Shown here one piece after another: positions 48,157-58,827 of a stretch of 60,000 nt of DNA. Both the position numbers and the translations under genes were made by a program. Location of the stretch: the NCBI RefSeq assembly GCF_932526225.1, contig NC_064034.1:4390001-4450000 (forward strand), read 5' to 3'. The notes under the pieces are model-generated. The model did no database searches. It was not told the origin of the DNA and worked only from the letters and a program-made list of their open reading frames with translations. The stretch's first letter is position 1; every line of letters starts with the position of its first letter. The stretch comes from Nematostella vectensis. Lineage: Eukaryota; Cnidaria; Anthozoa; Actiniaria; Edwardsiidae.

Positions 48157-50436
48157 TTACCTGTGGTAACACAACCTACGGGTAGGGGAATGGGTCGAGC
48201 TTTTGCAAGATGTTACGAAGATAAGGACCTCCAATTTAAGAAATTTAAAATGTATAATTGCGTGCATTAGCCCCACCTCTTGAAAGACGTCTGTTAAGTC
48301 TTCACTGAGTCCCTGTGGCAAGATCGCCGAGAGGGGCTGGGACGGGACGGTTGTGATATATCTCTGTAGCTTGTCTTGCGGAAGATGGTACTGTCTGGGT
48401 CTAGTCTGTAACAGGTTCGAAGCAATAAAAAAAAGAATGTAGGGTCACAGAGAAGTGGTGGAGGTAGCGAAGATGGAAAGGAAAGGACGAGGTGAAGTGT
48501 GGCCAAGAGAAAGGCTAGGCTTGGTGGGGAAAGAAGAGACCGGAGGACAAGAGAAAGGCTAGGCTGGATGGGGAAAGAAGAGAGCGGAGGACAAGAGAAA
48601 GGCTAGGCTTAGTGGGGAAAAAAGAGAGCGGAGGACAAGAGAAGTAATGGACGCGTTTGCGAGCTGATTGAGCCCACGGTTACCTTGGGTTGCGGAAGTT
48701 CATCGATTCTACGCGCGTCTGACATGCGCACGAAGACGGATGCTCCTTCTATGTACGTCACCTATAACAGATATTCTGTCATTATTATTCTACGGTCACA
48801 AAGACAACCAGTAAATGAAAAGCAATGTTAAAGAGAAATCCGTGAAAAATTGCTGAAGGGCACAAACATATTTAGGAAATGTTTCCTTTAGGGCGGGCCC
48901 TCGTGCTTCTACTGCAATAGCAAAAGTGCTGACCGTTTTCTTGCGAAGGAAAGAGGCCATGATGTCTTCACAGTTATCCGTCTCAAGGGCGCTGAGCACC
49001 GCCTACGTCAAAAAGCGCGAAGATTATAAATATTCATAAGAATTAAGGCTACAGGGTCTGTAACACGTCTCATACTAACGTACCTCAGTGGGCTCACCAC
49101 TGTACAGCGGTAGCTGATAACAGCCGCCAAGCACGTAGCCCTCATGGAAAACCTGCAGCGGTGTCCAGGCCTACGACAAAACGAGTATTGAATGACCAAT
49201 TTTATGATAATATGAATCTGTGACAGGAAACCAAAACTGCGTGACTAGTTGGTTGATTCGTTGCGTGACCCTTTGTGTGATCAGTTGCGTAACTAGTTGC
49301 GTGACCATTTGCGTGAAAAATTGAATAACCCGTTGTGTTACCAGTTGCGTGACTAGTTTTGTGACCCATGGTGTGACTATTTGCGTGACTCTTACCTGTC
49401 CCTTGAGGGCCCAGGTCTCTTGGCTGCCTGATATGTCAAGGGTGAGCTCATGCACGTGGATGATGAGGGTCAAGAACCGGTGGTAGGAGCGGCGACGGAA
49501 TACCTTGCAACAAAACATTCGTTTGTAATATCAATAACCGCATCAATGATGTAGAGGGAACTAAGTAAATAACCTGCGGATGACATTTCTATTGTCTTCG
49601 ACACGTTGTCACGCCAGGCTGTTCCCTTACAAGCTACAACAGGTCACGCGTCATGCAACCAGTACCTTGATCCCGCTTTTCCATTGAGGTGAATTAATGT
49701 CGCTTGAAGACTGGAGCTTGGCAGAGTAACCAAGAACATCCTGTCGATCTCCCTGTCAGGCAAATTATACGACAAGAACGAACACGCAATGTTACCAAAA
49801 GTTACCCGATAGTGATCTTGGGCCATCCAGCCCATCCCCCTTCAAGCTCTGCCACCTGCCACCTGGAATTACTTTGAGAATGCAGGGTGCATAAACGTGG
49901 CAGGTTTTGTCGTTAGATTACCGCGACAACATTGTCGTTGTGTTACCTTGTATAATAAAGTGAATAATAATAGTAAAACATTTGTCGATACGTTACCGTG
50001 TGGTATCCGTGACAGGTTTTGTCATTGCGTTACCTTATAAAAAGCAGCGGGCGGAGAGAAGCAATAGGAAGCAAGCGTGACATGTGACCATGGTAGATTC
50101 TGGGCTGCGTCGATAGAGACCTGGGAAAATTTCATGTACAGGGATAATATAAAGTAGGGATAATATAAAGTAGTTTTAAAGGAAAACACTAACCGCCAGA
50201 CCGTGAAGGGGATGGTACAACGCCACGAAGTTGGGATTGAAGTTTCCCGGCGCGCTGTCAATATGTCGCGTTAGCTGTGTCTTAAAGAATACGAAAGAAA
50301 ATGTACAGTTCTAAATCAATGTTGATTCTAAATGTCGGATAATGCTGATAAATGATTTCGGTGGTGAGGACGATGTTGGCGATGATGGTGATGACGATTG
50401 TAGTGGGATGGTGATGGCAAGGATTGTGTTCGGGAT

Positions 50437-50486
<50 letters not shown>

Positions 50487-53400
50487 GTGATGGTGATGGT
50501 GATGGTGATGGTGATATTGATGGTGATGGTGATGGTGATGATGATGATGATGATCAAAAGTGTACCTTGATCCAGCTAGAAATGACTTGGTCTTTCTTCG
50601 AGCTCTGTTCAGGGTCGATCAACTTCACGGATTCTCGTGCGCTGATTGGCTGCCGCTTAAACATGCTGTGCAGGACTTGACTCTCGCCCAGGCCGGGTTC
50701 ACACAGGAGCGAGTAGTAACAGCCTGCACGTCAAGACACAGTTAAGACTTCATTCGTTAGAAGAGATAATAGCTCCCTGTGCGTCAACCCACCTTCGCTG
50801 TAATTGTGTTTCTTATCGAGTAGCCCTTCTTTTTCCCAGGCACTTTCCTTGAACTGCGAGGCCTGAATAATATGGGTGCAAAGGTAAAAATAGGGCGACT
50901 ATTTGTCAAGGATGCCATAGGTACTTATGAAAAACTTATGAAAAACTTTTCTTGTGAAATAGTTTAGCCTGCAACGCAGGCGTTTTCCCGGTGTTTTTAT
51001 AGCAAAAAACCGGCCCCGAGCGATTCGTAGCCATCTTTGAAATGAGGTTACAACAACTGCCGGTAATCGCGTTCATTGCAGGCAAGAAATAGTTCATCCC
51101 TTATAGGTTAATGTGAAAGACCCACAGAGGTATTCCCCTTTAGTATGTAGAACCAAGCGAAACAGAAAAGTAATTGGTATAACAAACCATATAAAAGGCG
51201 TAAAATGGCGTTACCTCTTTGGGTTTTCCGTTCGGGTGACACGCTGCGCGTAGTATCCTCACAAGCAGACTTGCACATGGAATGGGCCTATACAACACAG
51301 AAATACATAAGTAGACTCGCAGATGGGATGAGCCTATACAACACAGACATACATAAGTAGACTCGCGCATGGAATGGGCCTATACAACACAGAAATACAT
51401 AAGTAGACTCGCACATGGGATGGGCCTATACAACAGAGACATACATAAGTAGACTCGCACATGGAATGGGCCTATACAACACAGACATACATAAATAGAC
51501 TCGCACATGGGATGGGCCTATACAACAGAGACATACATAAGTAGACTCGCGCATGGAATGGGCCTATACAACACAGACATACATAAGTAGACTCGCACAT
51601 GGGATGGGCCTATACAACACAGACATACATAAGCAGACTCGCACATGGAATGGGCCTATACAACACAGACATACATAAGCAGACTCGCACATGGAATGGG
51701 CTATACAACACAGACATACATAAGTAGACTCGCACATGGGATGGGCCTATACAACACAGACATACATAAGTAGACTCGCACATGGGATGGGCCTATACAA
51801 CACAGACATACATAAATAGACTCGCACATGGGATGAGCCTATACAACACAGACATACATAAGTAGACTCGCACATGGGATGAGCCTATACAACACAGACA
51901 TACATAAGTAGACTTGCACATGGGATGGGCCTATACAACACAGACATACATAAATAGACTCGCACATGGGATGGGCCTATACAACACAGACATACATAAG
52001 TAGACTCGCACATGGGATGAGCCTATACACAGACATACATAAGTAGACTCGCACATGGGATGAGCCTATACAACACAGACATACATAAGTAGACTCGCAC
52101 ATGGGATGGGCCTATACAACACAGACATACATAAGTAAACTCGCACATGGAATGGGCCTATACAACACAGACATACATAAGTAGACTCGCACATGGAATG
52201 GGCCGATACAACACAGACATACATAAGTAGACTCGCACATGGAATGGGCCTATACAACACAGACATACATAAGTAGACTTGCACATGGAATGGGCCTATA
52301 CAACACAGACATACATAAGTAGACTCGCACATGGGATGGGCCTATACAACACAGACATACATAAGTAGACTCGCACATGGGATGGGCCTATACAACACAG
52401 CCATACATAAGTAGACTCGCACATGGGATGGGCCTATACAACACAGACATACATAAGTAGACTTGCACATGGGATGAGCCTATACAACACAGACATACAT
52501 AAGTAGACTTGCACATGGAATGGGCCTATACAACACAGACATACATAAGTAGACTTGCACATGGGATGAGCCTATACAACACAGACATACATAAGTAGAC
52601 TCGCACATGGGATGGGCCTATACAACACAGACATACATAAGTAGACTTGCACATGGGATGAGCCTATACAACACAGACATACATAAGTAGACTCGCACAT
52701 GGGATGAGCCTATACAACACAGACATATACTTAAGTGAGAGTAGCGTGGATTTTCCGCCAAGGAGAACCGGAAGCAAAATTGACCGCATTTTGCGGGATC
52801 AACAGATCCCGGTAGGTCCCGGACAGATACAGGTCTCTCATGAATAATGCCAATTTGTTTTCACACCCCCAGTCGATTATGACTCCGGTTGGCTAAGGTT
52901 AAAATGGGTGATGGCCTCGCCCATCGGTTGGCTCAGGTTAAGCGGCTAATTACGTGTGTTGGCTGATGATGGCCTCACTCATCGGCTGGCTCAGGTTAAG
53001 CGGCTACATACGTGTGTTGGCTGATGATGGCCTCACTCATCGGCTGGCTCAGGTTAAGCGGCTACTTACGTGAGTTGGTTGATGATGGCCTCACTCATTG
53101 GCTGGCTCAGGTTAAGCGGCTACATACGTGTGTTGGCTGATGATGGCCTCACTCATCGGCTGGCTCAGGTAAAGCGGCTACTTACGTGTGTTGGCTGATG
53201 ATGGCCTCACTCATCGGCTGGCTCAGGTTAAGCGGCTACTTACGTGAGTTGGCTGATGATGGCCTCACTCATCGGCTGGCTCAGGTTAAGCGGCTACTTA
53301 CGTGAGTTGGTTGATGATGTCCTCACTCATGGGTTGACTCAGGTTGGGGGTGCCGTTGTAAATACGGATCTGATGAGCACCGTCGTTCAGAGCGACCTGG

Positions 53401-56400
53401 TGACAATTAACAAAAAGAACATGCATTCGCAATAAAATCATGCTTTTTTTTAGCATGAAGTGCCCGTCAATTGGCAGGCAAAACTTCGAGGTGGTAATAA
53501 AAAGTGGGCAAAAGTCAGAAAGCATTGTTATGGTTGGTTTTAGCGAAGATTTATTAGAGCCGATTACAGAACTGTTTCGTTCCCTGATGTTAGGTATCTT
53601 TTCCTCCACAAACACATCTCTGGAAACATACCTTGTTATCACCGGTATCAGCAACGGGTTGTTTTGTAGTCCCGATTTGCAGGAAAACTGGTAACACAGA
53701 ATACCCAACACACGACAACTTTTTGGTGACGCGATCAACAGTGTACATCTGCAAGAAGAAGAGAATATTTAGAGCACTACCACTCAAGTTCGTCCATACG
53801 TCGTCTACCCGTCCATCTAATTCGTCAGTCTGTCTTAAGTGTCTGTCTGTTTTTCTGATTCTTTCTTTTTCTGCCCGTTTGTCTGTCCATACGTCTATGT
53901 TCGTCCGTCTTTCAGTCCGACTGTCCGCCTTATTCGTCAAGCACCGTGTAACTCACCTTGACCATGAGTGTACTCGTCGCGGGTAAGACGGGTTCTCTAA
54001 ACTCCAGGCGACAGTCGTACTCCGGGTTGAATACATCAGAACTTAGTTTGGCCTGTACCTCAATATCCGGACCAATCCTAAGAGATGAAGACAAAATAGA
54101 TCGTTAACGACAACGAACTGTTGATCAATCCGTCACGGGTTCAACTTAGATGTACAGTTTATATCGATATTTCAAAAAGTACGTTTTAATAAACACTTAA
54201 AAAGAAAAATCTCACTAACTCGAAGACCGATTTTGGACATTTTGTTTAGTACATACTTCTCATAATTGCGATCAAGAACACGACCTGTCACCTGTAAACA
54301 CAAAAAAGGCACCAAATGAGTGCAAATGGCAAAGTGTTAGACGCAACTCAACTAAACAAATACAGTCTAAAACAAGTCACGACTGGTGTTTTGTTAATTA
54401 TAGGATTTAAAAAGAAAACGCAGAAATCAGACTTCGGGAATTGAAAGTAGAACTAATAACTTGAATTATTTCACAAATCAACTCTCGTCGGCTTTATTTT
54501 GTTGGCAAAAGTGACTCCATGTGAGAGTAAATACATGCTGAGGCTTGTCAATGAGATTTGGTAAAAAAGAAAAAATAAATACAAAAAGCTAACCGTGATA
54601 TTTGGTTTCTATATTAACGAAAGAAAAGAAAACAATCTATGCTTGCTTCACCTGTACGTCTCATGACGTAATATGAAGTGTTCCTTTAATGTTACGGTAG
54701 AAATTAAGGGTTGTATTCTATGTATGTTCTTTGAGGCATTTCTTTTAATTGTCAGGGTGTACCAACACATATATGTTGCTTGATTATAAACAATGATGGA
54801 GAAAAATGTTCTCTCCGTATTAATAATCGAAAATAAGAACTATGATTGTACAGAACCAGAACAGGAACAAATATTCTCAAAGTGTAAACAGCAATAAGAA
54901 CTAAGAACTGAGGTATATTAAAATAGCTCTTAATGAAATAGTAATTAAAATGAGAATTGAATAAGACAAAAGAAAGCGCGGAATACTGTGCGGCACAACA
55001 CAAAAAATAGAACTAGAGATGAGACCTTCAGTACGGCACAGTGCACAAGCGAGTCTACATAAAGAATCTCTTTTTTAAGCATTAACCCAATGGCTTGGCT
55101 TCATGGGAATACCAGCGCTGTGGTATGCCCATATCGTGAGTACAGAGCCATGCAGTACCGCGGTGAGGACTATGAGCGAACAGCTATTGCCGTGACGTCG
55201 CTAAAGGTTATACTAGGGCCACCCATAATCACGATCAACGGACCGCTGTTGATCTCCCTGATCCGCGTCCCGAATCTCCGCACACCGCCCAACCTTCTCC
55301 TCTGTAACGTTCTTCTTGCCGACCTTCTGGTGGGCCTAGTAGTCATTCCTATGGGTATCCCATGGGTTTTGGACTATGGGATCACCCGGTCATGTTCGTA
55401 TCACGGCGCGGCGGCAGCAGTTGGCCTATCGCTGGCAGGTGTCTCCTTCCTCTCGATCCAGGCCATCTGTATTGAGCGCTACCTAGCGCTGTTCTTACAC
55501 CTTCAGTACGCGCTTTACGTCACGCTGCGCTCTACGAAAATTGTCGTGGCCGCGATTTGGCTGTACGTTATCTGTATTACCGCCGTATACAATTCTCCAC
55601 TCGCGTACCATTTTGCCAATATTTCACTGTATTACATAAGTGCGCATCTGCTTGTAGGGATTGTGGTCATCTACTGGACATACTCTCGCATCTTTAGACT
55701 CGTCCTACGCCACCGAAAACAAATCGACGCCCTCTCGGGGGCGCGAGCTGGATCCGTAGGGCGCAAGGAGAGCGCGAAGCACTCGAAAAGAAACAACGTG
55801 GAAATTCCTAACGCAAATATTGAACACGTTCAGATCATAGCACGCGAGAGTAACGGTTATAGTCACGCTAAAGCGACCCCGGAACGGGGTGGCAGTCCTG
55901 CGCGCAGGGCAAGTTGCGGTATTGATAACAACTCCATGCGCGTGGAGGTCTTGCGAGCTGAAGACAGCAGGGCAAGTTCCGGTATTGATAACATCAACCC
56001 AATGCGCGTGGAGGTCTTGCAAGCTGAAGACAGCAGGGCAAGTTGCGGTATTGATATGATCAACCCCATGCAAGTTCCAAGTTCCGGTATTGATAACATC
56101 AACCCAATGCGCGTGGAGACCTTGCGAGCTGAAGACAGCAGGGCAAGTTGCGGTATTGAAAACATCAGCCCCATGCGCGTGGAGGTCTTGCGAGACACAC
56201 GTGACTCCCCTGACGTGCATAGTCGAGTCACGCCGTCCATCGAAGTTGAGGCTTCGCGTCTTGAAGACGCAGATAATAGAAATGCACAGGGTAAGACCAA
56301 ACTGAGTCGTACAAGACGAGGTTACTTTTCTCACGCGCGTGTATTACGGCAAAGCAAGTTTGCAGTCACTATGGCTTACGTGACAGGTGTCACGCTGTTG

Positions 56401-57580
56401 TGCTACGCGCCCGTCGCGGTTACGTTTTGTGCGGTAAAACTGACTGATTACGACAAGAGTGCCATCCAAGTTTCCCTTGTCTCTTTCACCGTGGGGATAA
56501 GCAGCTCATTGTGGAATCCGCTGATTTATTGCTGGCGCAATACGGAAATCCGGTCAGCGGTGTGCAGGCTTTTGTGTATGCGCCGCGATGATATCATGGT
56601 TCAAGTGATACACTGAAAAGCTTAGTTTTCCTTACAGAGTAGAAAACAGAGAGTATTGTTTCTTGACATATTAGCTAAGCCTGTAGTGCAGTCATACTAA
56701 CCTTAGTAAATGTCACGCTGTCCGGGAGAAAGCGAGCGCCGTCGATATACAAGTCGAATCCGTTTCCAGCCTCGAATGGTTGGCTAGGCAGCGAGGGACG
56801 CCCATATTTTATCCACGCGCCCTGTGGAATCGATCGTTGTTGTTTGTATTAGGGAAGAGCCAATCGACACTTAACCGGTGTACAATACGTACAGGGATTA
56901 AACAATCTAATACTTACCGGGGGTGGGTCATTTTCATCTGTGTATTCAGCAGGTGTCAGCGGTCTGTCGGGGGGCGGGCTTACTCCCGAGAATATGGTGA
57001 AACGCACGGAAGCCGCGCCATAACGAACCCAACTGTCCGGGACATCTGTCGACTAATGGCAAAAAGTGAGCAGTGAACATTATCTATATCTTCGTCTGTA
57101 AACTCCACTTCGTACGACATTTCAGATCAGCTGTGGACCGCCAGTCTGTGGAATTTTAGATGCGCACGCAACATCGTGAAAACAGTCTATAGGCGACTTA
57201 CACTAGCTGATCACATGACTTTTTGATTGGCAAATTCAAGTAAAACAAAAATTGAAATGATTTCGGCCGTCACGCCAGAGAACGAAGAAAATAAAATAAA
57301 ATATTTAAATAAAAATAAGATCATAAGTTGTTTTGTTGTTATTATTTTGCCGCTAAAAGCCTGAGAACGCGCGAGTTTTTGCCACCCAAAATGTCACGTG
57401 TAACGGTTAGTGCAGGTCGTCTATTAATCGGTATGACATACGGATAAGAGGTTAGCATTAATGCAAGCAAGGGTACCTGCACAGGAAGGCTTTGCACCTC
57501 CGGCACGGGAGGGAAGTAGAGCGGCAGCTTAAAGCTTCCGACGTTAAGACGAGCTTCTGATCCTGATCCACCGCTACGCC
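48157..57580 (-). CDS. CCDC17-like protein, C-terminal part, gene continues to the right
   Basis: Exons (high to low): 57580-57477, 57052-56918, 56821-56702, 54291-54257, 54077-53957, 53748-53632, 53396-53302, 51287-51215, 50862-50793, 50723-50566, 50280-50194, 50120-50034, 49752-49666, 49503-49396, 49170-49084, 49002 to an uncertain donor near 48900, 48761-48684, and a possible last exon 48405-48157. Borders are GT-AG and phases match through 49084. Signature stretches are FDLYIDGARFLPDSVTFTK, VTGRVLDRNYEK plus IGPDIEVQAKL, CRLEFREPVLPATSTLMVK, MYTVDRVTKKLS, VALNDGAHQIRIYNGTP, IPCASLLVRILRAA, VSIDAAQNLPW and RRRSYHRFLTLIIHVHEL. This order recalls CCDC17, an animal protein linked to ciliated cells. 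The N-terminal coiled coil is not visible and may lie beyond 60000. Identity is from memory. Extra small exons could have been missed, and the 3' end is the weakest part. Confidence 0.72.
48505..48645. repeat. 44-bp tandem repeat, three copies, in the last intron
   Basis: AAGAGAAAGGCTAGGCT occurs at 48505, 48549 and 48593, and the following sequence (GGGGAAAGAAGAGA) repeats with it. It lies in the intron between the last two proposed CCDC17-like exons. Confidence 0.85.
49215..49390. repeat. Degenerate 12-24-bp repeat in an intron
   Basis: Variants of TTGCGTGAC(C/T)(A/C)(G/T)TTG recur about every 12 bp immediately downstream of exon 49503-49396. The array begins just inside the intron after the donor, whose first bases (GTAAGAGTCACGCAA on the minus strand) belong to the repeat. 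Confidence 0.75.
50438..50555. repeat. GAT/GGTGAT microsatellite in an intron
   Basis: A run of GAT triplets is followed by GGTGAT hexamers and then GAT again, ending 11 bp before the donor side of exon 50723-50566. Long frames of Asp or Ile residues here are artefacts. Confidence 0.95.
51270..52735 (-). repeat. 46-bp tandem array containing acceptor sites of the CCDC17-like gene
   Basis: About 32 copies of a 46-bp unit. On the minus strand each unit reads TGTCTGTGTTGTATAG (acceptor) followed by GCCCATTCCATGTGC and a short tail, which is the intron end and first bases of exon 51287-51215. The copy next to the exon is the real acceptor. Because the unit lacks stops in most phases, long false frames arise. 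Confidence 0.92.
52874..53301 (-). repeat. 58-bp tandem array containing donor sites of the CCDC17-like gene
   Basis: About seven copies of a 58-bp unit. On the minus strand each is a diverged copy of the last 44 nt of exon 53396-53302 (AACCTGAG...CAACTCAC) followed by GTAAGTAGCCGCTT. The unit spacing is seen at GCTCAGG positions 52931, 52989, 53047, 53105, 53163, 53221 and 53279. The array is continuous with the real exon end. Confidence 0.9.
55090..56616 (+). CDS. Class A (rhodopsin-like) GPCR, intronless, 508 aa
   Basis: One uninterrupted frame from ATG to stop. Visible family marks are TM1 at about 40-59, TM2 PPNLLLCNVLLADLLVG (Asp78), TM3 ending in ERY (129-131, in place of DRY), TM5 at about 181-200, TM6 at about 424-446 and TM7 with NPLIY (476-480) followed by a short helix-8-like tail. 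Possible N-glycosylation lies at Asn7 and Asn177. The first extracellular side has Cys102, but the second extracellular loop has no cysteine, so the usual disulfide seems absent. The third intracellular loop is very long (about 200-421) and contains in-frame repeats of about 22 residues (RASCGIDN...) and a basic RRAS phosphorylation-type site (272-275). Ligand is unknown; cnidarians have many such lineage-specific receptors. It is nested, antisense, in an intron of the CCDC17-like gene. Confidence 0.88.
   Translation: MAWLHGNTSAVVCPYREYRAMQYRGEDYERTAIAVTSLKVILGPPIITINGPLLISLIRVPNLRTPPNLLLCNVLLADLLVGLVVIPMGIPWVLDYGITRSCSYHGAAAAVGLSLAGVSFLSIQAICIERYLALFLHLQYALYVTLRSTKIVVAAIWLYVICITAVYNSPLAYHFANISLYYISAHLLVGIVVIYWTYSRIFRLVLRHRKQIDALSGARAGSVGRKESAKHSKRNNVEIPNANIEHVQIIARESNGYSHAKATPERGGSPARRASCGIDNNSMRVEVLRAEDSRASSGIDNINPMRVEVLQAEDSRASCGIDMINPMQVPSSGIDNINPMRVETLRAEDSRASCGIENISPMRVEVLRDTRDSPDVHSRVTPSIEVEASRLEDADNRNAQGKTKLSRTRRGYFSHARVLRQSKFAVTMAYVTGVTLLCYAPVAVTFCAVKLTDYDKSAIQVSLVSFTVGISSSLWNPLIYCWRNTEIRSAVCRLLCMRRDDIMVQVIH
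55907..56200 (+). repeat. In-frame coding repeats in the GPCR third loop
   Basis: AAGTTGCGGTATTGATA or AAGTTCCGGTATTGATA occurs at 55911, 55974, 56040, 56079 and 56145. The spacings (63, 66, 39 and 66 bp) are all multiples of three, so copy number can change without breaking the frame. The fourth copy is shortened. Confidence 0.9.
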
Positions 57581-58012
57581 CTGCAACCAACAGAACGGCA
57601 GTGTTCGAGTAGGTGGGTAGAGTAACAAAATAGAACTGACGTAACTCAATAAGGTGACAGTATTTACAAAGAGCATTTGCAGGTACACATGCCATTGTGT
57701 AAGTTTATACATAACATAACTGAGAAAAAAGGGTTCTGTGAGTGAAATTTGACGTGTAGGTTCAAACAATGAAAGAATTGTGCCTGGTATTGAGTACCTG
57801 ACGCGAATATTAGAATGGAAATTATTATATTATATTCAAATTAAAGTTATGTTCACGGTTCCAGGGTTTTCGCACGGTCAGTTGGGTGTAAAAATATTGT
57901 ACACCTTTAGAACCCAGACCTCGTGAGTGACGGCTCGATGGAAGGGGAGGAGAGGCAAGAGGGACTAGTGTCCAGGCCACAAGGTTGGCTTCGTCTAGAG
58001 CTTTTGTCGGAG
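57581..58012. other. Intron or 5' side of the CCDC17-like gene
   Basis: No further exon could be defended here. The preceding exon should end in phase 1, and none is obvious before the dispersed repeat starts. Confidence 0.35.
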
Positions 58013-58343
58013 ATCTTTTGCTGTTGTTGGACTGTCGGAGATAGACTCGCAGCACAACGACAGAGAAGGCGTTCCATTGTACATGGCGATAGACGGCCTG
58101 AAACACGCAAACAAATGCTTTTTTCAAAGAAAAAGCGTGCGTTTTACAAAAAGAAGGAGCGAAGCTGGGACGAGCAATCGAGAAAAATTGCGATTCGGGG
58201 ACCAAAATGCGTATAAAATAGACAGTCGAGAGAAAAACGAAATTCGCAGAGATTTCTCTTAACCGGTAAAAAAAAAAAACGCTACATTTCGGATCGAAAA
58301 ATGGTCCGTTACAAAGAAATCGGTAATCTAAGTGTCTATTATA

Positions 58344-58560
58344 CAGCGAGGACTTCCACTTATTGGAGGCTTAATTTTAGAGTGTCCGTTCTTAGAGTGT
58401 GTCCGTTCTTAGAGGGTGTCCGTTCTTAGAGGGTGTCCGTTCTTAGAGGGTGTCCGTTCTTAGAGGGTGTCCGTTCTTAGAGGGTGTCCGTTCTTAGAGG
58501 GTGTCCGTTCTTGGAGGGTGTCCGTTCTTGGAGGGTGTCCGTTCTAGAGGGTCATCGCTG
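58344..58560. mobile_element. MITE with TA target duplication and 17-bp internal repeats
   Basis: The ends read CAGCGA...TCGCTG with TA on both sides (58342-58343 and 58561-58562). The interior is about ten tandem copies of GTGTCCGTTCTTAGAGG. The TA duplication and CAG start place it with Tc1/mariner/pogo-type elements. Confidence 0.7.
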
Positions 58561-58827
58561 TATAGAAGGGAGCCGCTAATGGAACTTCATCGCACATTTG
58601 CAACAACTTACAAAGCAGACAAATGCTAATTCGAAAGACGACCACGAAGATTCCCAAGATCTTTTATAGACACATAGATACGTAAACAACGCCTGTATAG
58701 AAGGGGGCCGCTAATGGAACTTCATCGCACATTTGCAACAACTTACAAAGCAGACAAATGCTAATTCGAAAGACGACCACGAAGATCCCCAAGATCTTTT
58801 ATAGACACATAGACACGTAAACAACGC
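58561..58827. repeat. 135-bp direct repeat, two copies
   Basis: The stretch starting TATAGAAGGGAGCCGCTAAT at 58561 recurs at 58696 with very few differences, through AAACAACGCCT. Confidence 0.9.

Noticed and set aside
50282-50680. Poly-Ile and poly-Asp open frames
   Set aside because: They are translations of the GAT/GGTGAT microsatellite in an intron.
52066-52332. Repetitive Cys-rich minus-strand frame resembling a small secreted protein
   Set aside because: It is the 46-bp acceptor-containing minisatellite read through; the Cys pattern follows the repeat period.
55705-56334. Minus-strand frame opposite the GPCR third loop
   Set aside because: It is a mirror of in-frame coding repeats and has no independent support.
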